A stretch of DNA of 24,712 nucleotides from UBA1672 sp050633325 (GCA_050633325.1 JBOEGH010000011.1:1-24712); one strand, 5' to 3'. Counted from the stretch's first letter, positions 16,129-24,536 are shown. A program made the numbers and translations. The notes: a model not told the origin generated them from the sequence alone.

Positions 16129-17013
16129 CTACCGCCTATACTTATAATAAACATTAAACAGTTTATCCGCCGATGCGATAAGAGTACCAACAACAATAAT
16201 GCACGCAGAAAACATTATATTATTAGTCATAACCGGATAACCAAACGTAACTAATAAAAGTGTAGAGCTTAAAGGTATAAAGTACGACAGAACACCAAGC
16301 ATCTGCACATCTCCATTAGACATTGCAATGTCCCACATAAAATATGCAATACCTACCATAACCCCCAATATAATTGCGTATATAACAACGCCCCAATCTA
16401 TATTCCAGATACCCTCGAAAAAGTAATGTAATAGAAAGAAGAAAATCGCATTATATAAAAATGAAACAGGTACGGCGTCAGGATTGCTACCACTAACCTT
16501 ACTAATCACAACAGAATATATACCCCAGGTTAACGCCGCAAAAAATGCTAATACATGCCCTAATTCAAACGACCAATCATTCATATTAAATTCAAGACCG
16601 ACACGCAAAACGCATATTCCTGAAAAACATATTAATGCGCCTAATATAACATGCATTCGCAATCTCTGGCCTGATGCAAAACTGGAAAATATAATGATGA
16701 ATGTCGGCCACATGTAATTTACAATATTTGCTTCGGCTATTGGAGCATACTTTAACCCATTGTAATAAAATACATTATATAACCCAATACCAAGCAACGG
16801 TAATAAAACCTGCCTAGCAGGAGTTCTCATCTTACTTACCAAAAGCTGTGGCGATTTTATAGACCAGCCCATAACGAATGTAAGAAAACCGAAAAAAAAC
16901 GTCACACTCAATAAAAGGAAGGTTGACATAGACTCAGCATAACTAAAAAACAATGCGGAAGATGACCACAACACAATAGATATAATACCCGCTATATTAC
17001 CGCGATTTTGCAA
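16129..17013 (-). CDS. DMT/EamA-family transporter
   Basis: Inner-membrane permease of the drug/metabolite transporter superfamily with about ten hydrophobic segments in two EamA halves. Typical pieces are GIISIVLWSSSALFF at the start, YYNGLKYAPIAEANIVNYMWPTFIIIFSS in the first half, and AALTWGIYSVVISK and LSYFIPLSSTLLLV in the second. The pattern is closest to YddG-like amino acid or metabolite exporters, but the substrate cannot be read from the sequence. The frame opens with a GTG at 17049, where no Shine-Dalgarno is seen; TTG at 17013 has AGGATAGGA just upstream and gives 294 aa, so I prefer it. It follows the dnaA terminator. Confidence 0.88.
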   Translation of the reverse strand: MQNRGNIAGIISIVLWSSSALFFSYAESMSTFLLLSVTFFFGFLTFVMGWSIKSPQLLVSKMRTPARQVLLPLLGIGLYNVFYYNGLKYAPIAEANIVNYMWPTFIIIFSSFASGQRLRMHVILGALICFSGICVLRVGLEFNMNDWSFELGHVLAFFAALTWGIYSVVISKVSGSNPDAVPVSFLYNAIFFFLLHYFFEGIWNIDWGVVIYAIILGVMVGIAYFMWDIAMSNGDVQMLGVLSYFIPLSSTLLLVTFGYPVMTNNIMFSACIIVVGTLIASADKLFNVYYKYRR

Positions 17014-17050
17014 TATTCCTATCCTTATAATCCAAACATCGATTGCCACA

Positions 17051-17085
17051 AAATTAAAAAGCGCAGGTATAAAAACCCACGCTTT
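17051..17085 (-). terminator. Intrinsic terminator of dnaA
   Basis: On the minus strand AAAGCGTGGGT and ACCTGCGCTTT (17085-17075 and 17068-17058) form an 11-bp stem with two G-U pairs around a six-base loop. It is followed by UUUUUAAUUU. It begins about 30 bases after the dnaA stop. Confidence 0.8.
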
Positions 17086-17115
17086 TAATAAACTATAATA
17101 TTAAGACAGGTAAGA

Positions 17116-18549
17116 TCAGCCAGTCAATGCGCGACGAACAACATCTACATCTTGTGCGATTTGTGCATCATCATCCATCAGCTCCTCAACCTTACGGATT
17201 GCATGCATCACTGTTGTATGGTCACGACCGCCAAATTTACGTCCGATTTCAGGTAATGATCGCGCGGTCAATAATTTTGACAAATACATCGCAACTTGAC
17301 GAGGGCGCGCAACCTGACGGGCACGACGCGCAGAATGCATATCTGTCAAACGAAGATTATAATGCTCAGCCACTTTGCGCTGAATCTCATCAATTGTTAT
17401 ACGACGGTCATGTGCACGAAGAAGATCGCGTAACACCTCTTGCGTAGTTTCCAACGTAATTTCCTGCTTAGTAACATCAGCATGCGCAACGATACGGTTA
17501 AGCGCACCTTCTAATTCACGAATATTAGATGTCACCTTAAGAGCCAAGAACTCAAGAACACTATCAGGAACAGTTGCACCTAATTTTTCACGTTTTGACT
17601 GCAAGATACCTAGGCGCAATTCATATGTTGATGGATGAATATCCGCAACCAATCCCCAAGCAAGGCGAGAACGTAGACGCTCATCAACACCCTTTAGATC
17701 ACTAGGTGCTTGATCCGCAGAAATAATGATCTGCTTATTAAGGTCAACAAGTGCGTTAAATGTATGGAAGAACTCTTCCTGTGTAGATTCCTTACCAGCA
17801 ATAAATTGAATATCATCAATCATCAGAACATCAACACTGCGGAACTGCTCTTTGAAACTCATTGTATCATTAGCGCGCAATGACTTAACAAATTGATACA
17901 TGAACTTCTCTGCTGAAACATACATAACAGTCTTTTCCGGGAAATTCTCTGCCATTGAATGCGCAATTGCATGCATAAGGTGAGTTTTACCAAGACCAAC
18001 ACCACCATATAGGAATAATGGGTTAAATGGCACGCTTGAGCTTTCACACACACGACGAGCCGCAGCATGAGCAAGCGCATTAGGCTTACCTACTATAAAG
18101 CTATCAAATGTGAAACGTTGATCTAATGGCGATGAAACCTCTGAAATCGCCTCTTTTAAATCACCATTTGCAACAGAAACATCTTCTTCTGTTTTTGGCT
18201 CTGCTCTATCTTCAATAACTGCATTTTGTACCACAACAATTTGCACACGTTTAACGTCTGCATTTTCCTCTGTGCACATTGTAGAGATACGTTCTGCATA
18301 ATGCGTCTGAATCCAGTCACGCATAAAACGTGTAGGAACAGATACTTCCATAGTGCCATGATAATAAGCACGTAGAGTTAAAGGTTTTAACCAGCTACGA
18401 AAAATTGCCTCACCAAATTCTTTACGCATGCCTGCGTGAACAACGCTCCATAATTTCTTGATTTCAGATGTAGGTTCAAGTGGAGTGTTCTCCATATCTG
18501 CATTGTACTTTTTTAGTCTGTCCGGCGTTTTTCCGAGGGTTTCTGACAT
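17116..18549 (-). CDS. dnaA: Chromosomal replication initiator DnaA
   Basis: AAA+ ATPase that opens the origin of replication. From ATG 18549 the product is 477 aa. Domain I is near residues 30-105, followed by an acidic linker. Domain III has Walker A GGVGLGKTH (182-190) and Walker B VLMIDDIQF (241-249). Domain IV has the DnaA signature GGRDHTT at 440-446 that reads DnaA boxes. The frame extends to a GTG at 18561, but GGAG lies exactly 7 bases before ATG 18549, which fixes the start there. It stands alone and is about 7 kb from dnaN, as in many alphaproteobacteria. A DnaA-box-like AAATCCACA lies 117 bp upstream, at 18666-18674. Confidence 0.97.
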   Translation of the reverse strand: MSETLGKTPDRLKKYNADMENTPLEPTSEIKKLWSVVHAGMRKEFGEAIFRSWLKPLTLRAYYHGTMEVSVPTRFMRDWIQTHYAERISTMCTEENADVKRVQIVVVQNAVIEDRAEPKTEEDVSVANGDLKEAISEVSSPLDQRFTFDSFIVGKPNALAHAAARRVCESSSVPFNPLFLYGGVGLGKTHLMHAIAHSMAENFPEKTVMYVSAEKFMYQFVKSLRANDTMSFKEQFRSVDVLMIDDIQFIAGKESTQEEFFHTFNALVDLNKQIIISADQAPSDLKGVDERLRSRLAWGLVADIHPSTYELRLGILQSKREKLGATVPDSVLEFLALKVTSNIRELEGALNRIVAHADVTKQEITLETTQEVLRDLLRAHDRRITIDEIQRKVAEHYNLRLTDMHSARRARQVARPRQVAMYLSKLLTARSLPEIGRKFGGRDHTTVMHAIRKVEELMDDDAQIAQDVDVVRRALTG

Positions 18550-19027
18550 TTTTTTCTCCACTTCTATAAAGTTACTTTAACATTTAAACAAAATTTACTT
18601 TTTACTACGCAAGCTTACTCAATATAGTAACCAACACCCGAAACAGCCCTTAAATTTGGCCGCAGAAATCCACATGCGAACAAGCAATGTTCACATAATT
18701 TTCCTCGAGTCTGGTACTTTCAATGTAAGGCTCTGACTAAAACTATGATTTGATAACAAACCTGTTTTAGTGGCCATCCCCTAACTTTTACTGGTCTTAG
18801 CCAGCTATAACGATTGCCCTATATTTAACAAAAGCAGATAATGCGTCTCAGCATATATGCCTGTGTCAAAGACAATCAAATGACATCCCGACATGCGTGT
18901 TTTTTATTTTTTACTCATGTCTGTCGGCGATGAAAAGATACTACAACAAAAAATTACTGACAGGCAATAAGAACAAATCATGAATTTCAAAAAAGAAATA
19001 TTAGTTCAAAAAAAAACTGTAAACAGC
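18550..19027. other. Long non-coding region between dnaA and rpsT
   Basis: This 478-bp region holds the dnaA leader and no gene. One DnaA-box-like site is present (AAATCCACA, 18666-18674, seven of nine bases). GACATG (18890-18895) and CATGTC (18916-18921) flank a T-rich 20-base stretch and could pair. A TTGACA (18868-18863 on the minus strand) has no good -10 partner. The length suggests regulatory content or an origin, but a cluster of DnaA boxes is not seen, so I do not call an origin. Confidence 0.4.
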
Positions 19028-19056
19028 AAAAAAGCCTCGCAACCGAGGTGCAAGGC
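19028..19056 (-). terminator. Intrinsic terminator of rpsT
   Basis: On the minus strand GCCTTGC (19056-19050) pairs with GCGAGGC (19040-19034), with one G-U pair and a nine-base loop, followed by six U. It lies 65 bases after the rpsT stop. Confidence 0.8.
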
Positions 19057-19121
19057 AATTTAAATACTTATCTTTCATATAGTTACCAGAGGTAGCTTAT
19101 ACGGATAATGGTAATGATAAT

Positions 19122-19382
19122 TTAGATCGCTTTAACGCGTGCGCTTAGGCGAGACAACGTGCGAGACGCTGTTTTCTTGTGCAAAATTCCCTTTGCAACA
19201 GATCTGTAAAGCTCTACCTGAGCGAGTCTCAAAGCCTCTTTCGCAGCATCAGCATTTCCAGAAATAATTTCTGCTTCAACCTTCTTCAAGAAAGAACGAA
19301 GACGACTACGACGTGCTGTGTTAATTTCTGTGCGTCTCTCTGTGCGACGAATACGTTTTTTTGCAGATGCATGATCAGCCAT
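19122..19382 (-). CDS. rpsT: 30S ribosomal protein S20
   Basis: The 86-aa product begins MADHASAKKRIRRTERRTEINTARRS, the characteristic basic S20 N-terminus, and continues with the helical VSRLSARV-type C-terminus (RTLSRLSARVKAI). S20 binds 16S rRNA early in 30S assembly. AAGG lies about 7 bases before the ATG. It has its own promoter (19546-19575) with a leader of about 155 bases and its own terminator, so it is a single-gene unit. rpsT next to dnaA is a frequent alphaproteobacterial arrangement. Confidence 0.97.
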   Translation of the reverse strand: MADHASAKKRIRRTERRTEINTARRSRLRSFLKKVEAEIISGNADAAKEALRLAQVELYRSVAKGILHKKTASRTLSRLSARVKAI

Positions 19383-19545
19383 TGTTAAACCTTTTCAAAC
19401 CTTTAATTAAATATTTTAATCCCAACTTTATACATCACATATACCCAAAACGTTCCACAGGAATAAATTCTCACATGTCAGTCTTTAGCGGGATAATAAC
19501 GTATAAAATCATCAAATTCTTTAAATCCACTTCAGATTTCGAGAA

Positions 19546-19575
19546 GTAATACGCGTGTAAGGGGTGGGTTGTCAA
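19546..19575 (-). promoter_or_regulatory. Probable rpsT promoter
   Basis: On the minus strand TTGACA (19575-19570) is followed after 18 bases by TATTAC (19551-19546). The leader to the rpsT ATG would be about 155 bases, long enough for feedback control. I see no second gene in the 284-bp gap between rpsT and the next gene. Confidence 0.6.
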
Positions 19576-19666
19576 GTGATTCATACATTTTTTGCGAATC
19601 AATTTTACGAAACCAATATAATTCACAATATTCATGCGACCTGATCCACATACACACCACCACATA

Positions 19667-20068
19667 CTATAATGTCGGGCCAATCATAACTTTCACAATA
19701 TTACGCCCGTCAAGATTCTCAAAAGAAAATTCCATCACCTCATCACGACGAAAAAATTTTGACGCGGATACTTGCCCCCACCCCAGTTGCGGCAATGTTT
19801 GCTGATAAAAATACAATATATCCATTTTCTTAAGGTCATCAATAACCGCATAAGCTTCGCTAATACGGCCACCCGGCTTATCAAAAGAAATTGCCCTTGT
19901 CTCAACCTCTTCCATACCCTGCATCAACGGAACATCATTTAGGGAAGAAAAAAATCGTGTCTCACCAACAATTACACCAGCCTCATCAGATAATGATGGC
20001 TCGCTATATAAAGTTAGCACCGAAAAACACGTAACCATTAGAATTATAATTTTTATATATCTATGCAT
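19667..20068 (-). CDS. Periplasmic protein of the mutM-rpsT neighbourhood
   Basis: A 133-aa protein with an N-terminal hydrophobic signal segment (IIILMVTCFSVLTLY, 8-22) and probable export to the periplasm. The mature part has FDKPGGRISEAYAVIDD followed by FYQQTLPQLGWGQ and FRRDEVMEFSFE. This 'F...GRI..A.A.....FY...LP.LGW....F.R' pattern is one I associate with uncharacterised alphaproteobacterial proteins encoded near mutM. The function is unknown. It follows mutM by 45 bp on the same strand and may be in its operon. C15 is not in a good lipobox, so lipoprotein status is doubtful. Confidence 0.8.
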   Translation of the reverse strand: MHRYIKIIILMVTCFSVLTLYSEPSLSDEAGVIVGETRFFSSLNDVPLMQGMEEVETRAISFDKPGGRISEAYAVIDDLKKMDILYFYQQTLPQLGWGQVSASKFFRRDEVMEFSFENLDGRNIVKVMIGPTL

Positions 20069-20113
20069 AATAAGATAAATTACTTCCCTTATTTTAACCG
20101 TTCTCGCATCACT

Positions 20114-20941
20114 CTATTTTTGACATGACGGGCAATAAAATGTCGAACGACCCGATTGAACTATACGCAATATCTCCGAAGAGCAAGAATCATTGGAGCA
20201 TTCAATACCTTCGCGGTCATAAACCGAGAATCCGTGCTGGAAATAACCCAAAGAACCATCTGTATGTTGATAATCCTTTAATGTACTACCACCCGCAGCA
20301 ATGGCCTCATTAAGCACATCACGACTATGTTTTACAATTCTCTCACACGCCTTCATGTCTAAATCTTTTGCTTGGCTAATCGGACTAATGTGTGAACGAA
20401 ACAAAACTTCACACACATATATATTGCCAAGACCTGCAACCACCCTTTGATCTAACAAAGCTGATTTAATTGGCGACTTTTTATTACTTATAGATTGCAT
20501 AAGGTCATTAGCCGTCCAATCATCCAAAGGTTCAGGCCCCATAGAAGAAAATCTTTTACCCTCTTCCCAGTCATTAGCGGCCAAATAAAACATACCAAAC
20601 CTGCGTGGATCTTCAAAAGCAAAGCAAGTACCATCATCCATATTAAATATAATGTGGTCATGCTTTTGCGGATCATATTCATCGCTTGGTGAAAAAATAC
20701 GGACACGACCGGACATCCCCAAATGCAACACACCCACTAAATCATCATCAATATTTATTATGATATATTTACCACGTCTGGACAGTGACTTGATAACCTT
20801 ACCCGTAACCCTTTGGCCGAAATCCTCCGGAACTTCTACGCGTAAGTCATAACGATTAACCTTAACAGAGGACACCTCTTTACCTGTAACCGCTTTGTCC
20901 ATACCACGGCACACAATTTCAACTTCAGGAAGTTCGGGCAT
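20114..20941 (-). CDS. mutM: Formamidopyrimidine-DNA glycosylase
   Basis: Base-excision repair enzyme that removes 8-oxoguanine and formamidopyrimidines and cuts the abasic site. The 275-aa product starts MPELPEVEIV; after Met removal, P2 and E3 are the catalytic residues. RRGKYI (about 55-60) has the conserved lysine, and LHLGMSGR follows. DQRVVAGLGNIYVCEVLF is the helix-two-turn-helix. The C-terminal zinc finger has C248, C253, C270 and C273 (C-x4-C...C-x2-C) with IVQSGRSTFYC, the form common in alphaproteobacteria. The gene lies 9 bp downstream of the 223-aa membrane-protein gene, so they are probably co-transcribed. Confidence 0.97.
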   Translation of the reverse strand: MPELPEVEIVCRGMDKAVTGKEVSSVKVNRYDLRVEVPEDFGQRVTGKVIKSLSRRGKYIIINIDDDLVGVLHLGMSGRVRIFSPSDEYDPQKHDHIIFNMDDGTCFAFEDPRRFGMFYLAANDWEEGKRFSSMGPEPLDDWTANDLMQSISNKKSPIKSALLDQRVVAGLGNIYVCEVLFRSHISPISQAKDLDMKACERIVKHSRDVLNEAIAAGGSTLKDYQHTDGSLGYFQHGFSVYDREGIECSNDSCSSEILRIVQSGRSTFYCPSCQK

Positions 20942-20950
20942 TATAATCCT

Positions 20951-21622
20951 TTATGGTCTGAATTTTGTTGGAGAGAATTGTAAAACCGGCGCACCATCGT
21001 AATCAGCATAAGAAAACAACGGATGATAGTTCTTTTGTGGAATCAACTCTTCCGGAGCAATAAAATATAAGGAAACATCATCTGACACTTTTGACACAAA
21101 TATATCATATTTGCGCATCGTTAGAACTTTATACGAAACCCCCTTCACAGGATCAGGAGCACCCATCTCCTTCACAGGAGACAACGTGATCTTACCACTA
21201 TTTGCATCATAAGAATATCGCCCCTTAGAATATTCACGGATCGAGCTTTTGATATCTTTCATATGCACAATTTCGTAACTCTCGCCAAACAAACTTAAAT
21301 TCACAACACCGCCATGCTGGAACAAGGAAACCCACGACCCCTGTAATGCGCCAATATCCGGCACAACCATATCACCACGTACAACCGGTAACTTATCTTG
21401 TATTTTTTGCTGTATAGGGGTCAAAACAATCTTAGACTCAGGCTTCGTAATATTACTCGTGGGCAAAATAGAAACGGAAGATTTATCAAGTTCTGATACT
21501 TTTATATACCCCAAAACGCCAATAGATAATAAGGCAAAGAAACTCATAGCCAGAAACAATGCACCCTCAGTTTTAGAGCAAATATTATTTTTTTTTCTAT
21601 GACTAGAACGTTCTTCCTTCAT
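20951..21622 (-). CDS. Membrane-anchored protein upstream of mutM
   Basis: A 223-aa protein with a basic cytoplasmic start (MKEERSSHRKKNN) and one transmembrane segment (about 22-42, ALFLAMSFFALLSIGVLGYI), so probably type II with a periplasmic domain. The C-terminal part has LQGSWVSLFQHGG...YEIVHM...GRYSYDANSGKITLSPV, which resembles the strand pattern of small lipocalin-like or beta-barrel domains; this is a weak structural guess. The stop is 9 bp before the mutM ATG. The gene is divergent from the YgjV-type gene across 146 bp. The function is unknown. Confidence 0.8.
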   Translation of the reverse strand: MKEERSSHRKKNNICSKTEGALFLAMSFFALLSIGVLGYIKVSELDKSSVSILPTSNITKPESKIVLTPIQQKIQDKLPVVRGDMVVPDIGALQGSWVSLFQHGGVVNLSLFGESYEIVHMKDIKSSIREYSKGRYSYDANSGKITLSPVKEMGAPDPVKGVSYKVLTMRKYDIFVSKVSDDVSLYFIAPEELIPQKNYHPLFSYADYDGAPVLQFSPTKFRP

Positions 21623-21768
21623 TTTACCTCACTAAGATCAACAAAACTCATTTTTGCTATAAATAATACATTTAAATACAAAATTAATTCACAGCGTAAG
21701 TGGTTGATTTCATTAAATATTAACGCCTTTATGTTTAAATAATCAATCATAAACGATCAGGGCATAAT

Positions 21769-22326
21769 ATGACATTATACATTATAGCGCAATTAATAGG
21801 ATTTGCAGGATACCTTTTTTATGCAAGATCACCATATTTAAAGACATCAAATGACATTATACAAACAGACGCAATTGCATGCTTACTAATTAGTATTCAA
21901 TGGTACTTATTGGGGCACCCGGTTTTACTAGCCTATAGCGTTTTATCGGTCACCGCATCAATCGCCACGCTAAAATCACAAACAAACCATAACATCAAAA
22001 GATACCTGTTTATCCTTTACCCCATAGGATGCACAATCATCATACTAATGTCAAAAGATGTAATCATAACGGCATTTGTCGTTACTGCTTTTTGCTGCAA
22101 CATTACATCAAAATTTTCACAGAACATAAAATCTCTACGAAAATACGGTGCATGCTCAGGTGGCATGCTAACCATTGCAGGAATATTAACGCTATCCATA
22201 CCCACTGTAATATTCAATATGTTATTCACAAATGGCCATATTACAAAACTTCTTGGCTCAAATGAAAATTATGGTAGACATAAAAAAGCTGGCCAAGCAT
22301 TAGCCGACCAGCCCTTTACGCAGTAA
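21769..22326 (+). CDS. YgjV-family inner-membrane protein
   Basis: A 185-aa hydrophobic protein with about five to six membrane segments (for example MTLYIIAQLIGFAGYLFYA, ACLLISIQWYLLG, LLAYSVLSVTASIATL, YLFILYPIGCTIIILM and GGMLTIAGILTLSIP). The order and the 'Q...G..GY.FY....LK......A.......W.LLGH..' pattern match the YgjV bacterial inner-membrane family, whose function is not established. AGGG lies 7-10 bases before the ATG. Two tandem hairpins lie just after the stop. The C-terminal 25 residues are hydrophilic. No partner gene is evident. Confidence 0.75.
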   Translation: MTLYIIAQLIGFAGYLFYARSPYLKTSNDIIQTDAIACLLISIQWYLLGHPVLLAYSVLSVTASIATLKSQTNHNIKRYLFILYPIGCTIIILMSKDVIITAFVVTAFCCNITSKFSQNIKSLRKYGACSGGMLTIAGILTLSIPTVIFNMLFTNGHITKLLGSNENYGRHKKAGQALADQPFTQ

Positions 22327-22347
22327 AAACATGTGTGGGACATGTTT
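22327..22347. terminator. Hairpin after the YgjV-family gene
   Basis: AAACATGT-gtggg-ACATGTTT is a perfect eight-base stem with a five-base loop beginning at the stop codon of the upstream gene. It may be a weak terminator; the T run is short. Confidence 0.5.
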
Positions 22348-22353
22348 AGGGCT

Positions 22354-22369
22354 CTATGGCCTCCCATAG
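22354..22369. repeat. Second inverted repeat
   Basis: CTATGG-cctc-CCATAG forms a six-base stem seven bases after the preceding hairpin. Together they form a tandem stem-loop pair in the gap before the XRE cassette. Confidence 0.45.
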
Positions 22370-22493
22370 CCAGAATTTATACAACCTTCATAACCCCAGA
22401 ATCATAAGTGTAAACCACAACAACTAAATTGCAAGACATTTGCAATACAAAATGCACTTTTATACTTTTTTAATACATAATTTAGAGTTGCAC

Positions 22494-22522
22494 TAGACAA
22501 AGTGATAGGTTCATCATATAAG
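22494..22522 (+). promoter_or_regulatory. Promoter of the XRE-PLP cassette
   Basis: TAGACA (22494-22499) and TATAAG (22517-22522) are separated by 17 bases, each one base from consensus. The -10 box lies inside the repeat array at 22515-22545, which fits repression by the downstream regulator. Confidence 0.5.
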
Positions 22523-22545
22523 AATGTCTTAATTAACATATAAGA
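22515..22545. promoter_or_regulatory. Putative operator: repeated CATATAAGA and TAAGA/TCTTA half-sites
   Basis: CATATAAGA occurs at 22515-22523 and again at 22537-22545, 22 bases (two helical turns) apart. Between them TCTTA at 22527-22531 makes an inverted repeat with the first copy (TAAGA-atg-TCTTA). The array covers the -10 box and the expected transcription start, so it is a good candidate for autorepression by the XRE protein. Confidence 0.5.
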
Positions 22546-22566
22546 TATTATTTGGATGTATTACAC

Positions 22567-23232
22567 GTGCCTACAATTGAACAAATTCGCGCCGCACGCG
22601 CTTTAATTGGTTGGAGTCAAGGTGAGCTTGCCACTCAGGCTAACTTGTCACAAACTGGAATCGCACGTATAGAAAATGGCACAAACCAACCAAATTCGAC
22701 CACCATTGGTAAAATAAAAGATGCCTTTGACAAAGCCGACATCGAATTTATCGGCGATAGCGGCGTAAAGAAAAGAACAGGTGAAGTTCGTACCTTAAAA
22801 GGTGTAAATGGCTTTAGAACATTTATTAACACTGTACATGACGTAGCAAGAAATGAAGGCGGGAAAATATACGTATTTAATTCTGATCACACCAACTTCT
22901 ACAAATGGTGCGGTGGAGAAGAATGGTACAAAATGCACGCCAAAAGAATGCAAGCCGTAGCAGATAATATAGATATGCGCGTTATAGTGGCCGAGCAAGA
23001 TAATCAATTTATTGGAAGTTCATTCGCACAATATCGATGGTTTCCAAAAGATTTATGGAACGACCAAACCATTTATGCATATGGTGACTATTTGGCATTC
23101 CTGAATTTTTTAGAAGACGATGTTCGCGTAATGATTTTGAAACAACCAAAATTTACAGAAGGTTTTCGCGTTTTGTTTGATATTGCCTGGAACGACGTCG
23201 CGAAAATTCCTGAACTATTAAAGGGTAACTAA
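22567..23232 (+). CDS. XRE-family regulator with large C-terminal domain
   Basis: The N-terminus (MPTIEQIRAARALIGWSQGELATQANLSQTGIARIENGTNQPN) is a clear Cro/C1-type helix-turn-helix, residues 4-57. After a short linker a domain of about 150 residues follows (GFRTFINTVHDVARN, KIYVFNSDHTNFYKW, MRVIVAEQDNQF, TIYAYGDYLAFLNF, VRVMILKQPKFTEGFRVLF). Its strand-helix order is like the phospholipase-D-like sensor domains of some regulators, but I cannot name it. I choose GTG 22567 (221 aa), with GGA about 10 bases upstream; a TTG at 22552 would add five residues. The gene is followed 3 bp later by the PLP enzyme gene, and its 3' end carries that gene's Shine-Dalgarno. Confidence 0.85.
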   Translation: MPTIEQIRAARALIGWSQGELATQANLSQTGIARIENGTNQPNSTTIGKIKDAFDKADIEFIGDSGVKKRTGEVRTLKGVNGFRTFINTVHDVARNEGGKIYVFNSDHTNFYKWCGGEEWYKMHAKRMQAVADNIDMRVIVAEQDNQFIGSSFAQYRWFPKDLWNDQTIYAYGDYLAFLNFLEDDVRVMILKQPKFTEGFRVLFDIAWNDVAKIPELLKGN

Positions 23233-23235
23233 AAC

Positions 23236-24042
23236 ATGTCTACTGAGTTGGAAAAAAGAAACAAGTTAAGTGAGATGCTGATTAAAAACGGCACTTTCAT
23301 GATCCAAGAAGAAAAATTAAACGATAAAACACTGCGCGTTGTTCGCGATGACTTTGTTATAGGTGGCAGTAAGCTACGTGTTTTACACCAAGATTTAATT
23401 GATTTCGCAAAAGGCAAAGAACTGGTATATCCGGCAACACCTTTCGGATACGGGCAACATGCATTATCCGCTGCCTGCAAAGCATTAAACCGCAATGCAA
23501 CAATTTTCGGCACAAAGCTGGCGCAACGTCCTGAACTATTAACCGAAGCCCTTAAAAATGGTGCAAATATTAAAGAGATTGAGCTAAGCCAATCAGAAGA
23601 CTTTACAAAAGTTATTGAATACGCAAAAAAATATGCAGAAGCGGACCCTGAAAATCGTGCATTTATAATGCCAGGCTTTAGCGACGAAGAATTTATTAAA
23701 AAAACCGCCGAAGTAATAATGGGCATAAAAAATCAACTTGATAAACCCGTTACCCAAGTTTGGGCAGTCGCGGGATCAGGTGCGTTGTCCGGCGCACTAC
23801 AACAAGTATGGCCAGATGCAGAACACTGCATTGTAAAAGTAAGGCATCCACAATCACAATACGGAACAGACTGTAACGCCAGAGGCGCAAGCAGAGTATT
23901 TACAGCCCCGGAAGCATTTGAGGAAATAGCAAAAAGACCGCCACCATTTGCATCCTCCGGCAATTACGAAGCAAAATTGTGGCAGTTCCTTCAAGATAAT
24001 GAAGAAGACGTAGAAGATAACGCTCTGGTTTGGAACATGTAA
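23236..24042 (+). CDS. Fold-type II PLP-dependent enzyme (ACC deaminase / D-cysteine desulfhydrase-like)
   Basis: A 268-aa protein, short for this fold. RDDFVIGGSKLRVLHQDL (37-54) matches the lysine region of ACC deaminases and D-cysteine desulfhydrases (GGNKxRKLE), with K46 as the likely PLP lysine. ATPFGYGQHALSAACKALNRNATIF (67-91) corresponds to the substrate-binding helix after that lysine, and AVAGSGALSGAL (177-188) to the glycine-rich phosphate-binding loop. The tail has PPPFASSGNYEAKLWQFL. It could be a deaminase, lyase or desulfhydrase; the substrate is not predictable. AAGGG lies 9 bases before the ATG. It is the second gene of the XRE cassette, and the regulator very probably controls it. 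Confidence 0.75.
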   Translation: MSTELEKRNKLSEMLIKNGTFMIQEEKLNDKTLRVVRDDFVIGGSKLRVLHQDLIDFAKGKELVYPATPFGYGQHALSAACKALNRNATIFGTKLAQRPELLTEALKNGANIKEIELSQSEDFTKVIEYAKKYAEADPENRAFIMPGFSDEEFIKKTAEVIMGIKNQLDKPVTQVWAVAGSGALSGALQQVWPDAEHCIVKVRHPQSQYGTDCNARGASRVFTAPEAFEEIAKRPPPFASSGNYEAKLWQFLQDNEEDVEDNALVWNM

Positions 24043-24125
24043 TAAGTACTATCCCAATATAATACTAGGAAAATTGATGGACGCTAGCTTATCACTAAGA
24101 AAGGGTAACTATGCTAAAAACTTAT

Positions 24126-24413
24126 TCAATTTTCAGTCTCTTTCTCTGATAAATATCTTTCAGATATCTGTATCCCTGAAAAACCACCGTCAATAATTTT
24201 CTTCTGTCTTTCAAGTTCTTCTAACTGTTTTCCAACTTGTTCTGAAACTGAATCAGCTGTAAATGCCGATTTACAACCAATAGTGACTTTTGACCAGAAT
24301 TCTTCTAACTTTATGACTTTCTCAAGTCTTTGTGCTTCTGACAAATTAGACAAAAAATGGTCAATAACCTCTCGTGCAAGCCTCGTGTCAGGTTCACTTT
24401 CAAACTCTTTCAT
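24126..24413 (-). CDS. Small helical protein of unknown function
   Basis: A charged 95-aa helical protein without signal or membrane segment. ATG 24413 has GAGG 8 bases upstream; an in-frame ATG at 24419 is too close to it, so I take 24413. Residues 55-75 (SEQVGKQLEELERQKKII) look like a short coiled coil. I recognise no family. It is convergent with the PLP enzyme gene, with an 83-bp gap and no strong terminator between them. Confidence 0.65.
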   Translation of the reverse strand: MKEFESEPDTRLAREVIDHFLSNLSEAQRLEKVIKLEEFWSKVTIGCKSAFTADSVSEQVGKQLEELERQKKIIDGGFSGIQISERYLSEKETEN

Positions 24414-24536
24414 AATCATAACCTCACTTTACATGATGAATACAAGATTGGAACAAAAAAAGAACACTGTCAATTAATATATTAAAGCAAATCTTACATC
24501 CCAAAAAAAGACTGACATTTCCAATATGATGAAAAA

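Noticed and set aside
18550..19027. Origin of replication between dnaA and rpsT
   Set aside because: Only one DnaA-box-like site with two mismatches is seen and there is no cluster of boxes or clear unwinding element. A GC-skew plot of the whole genome would be needed.
22281..22313. GCTGG/CCAGC stem as a terminator
   Set aside because: It lies within the coding end of the YgjV-type gene, has a 15-base loop and has no T run.
23229..23726. 165-aa frame on the minus strand opposite the PLP enzyme gene
   Set aside because: It is serine- and phenylalanine-rich in the way of an antisense shadow, and the plus-strand frame has clear PLP motifs.
24043..24125. Twelve-codon frame MLKTYSIFSLFL after AAAGGGTAACT, a sequence also found before the PLP enzyme gene
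   Set aside because: The frame is too short and overlaps the 3' end of the convergent gene. The repeated 12 bases may simply be a copied or chance ribosome binding sequence.
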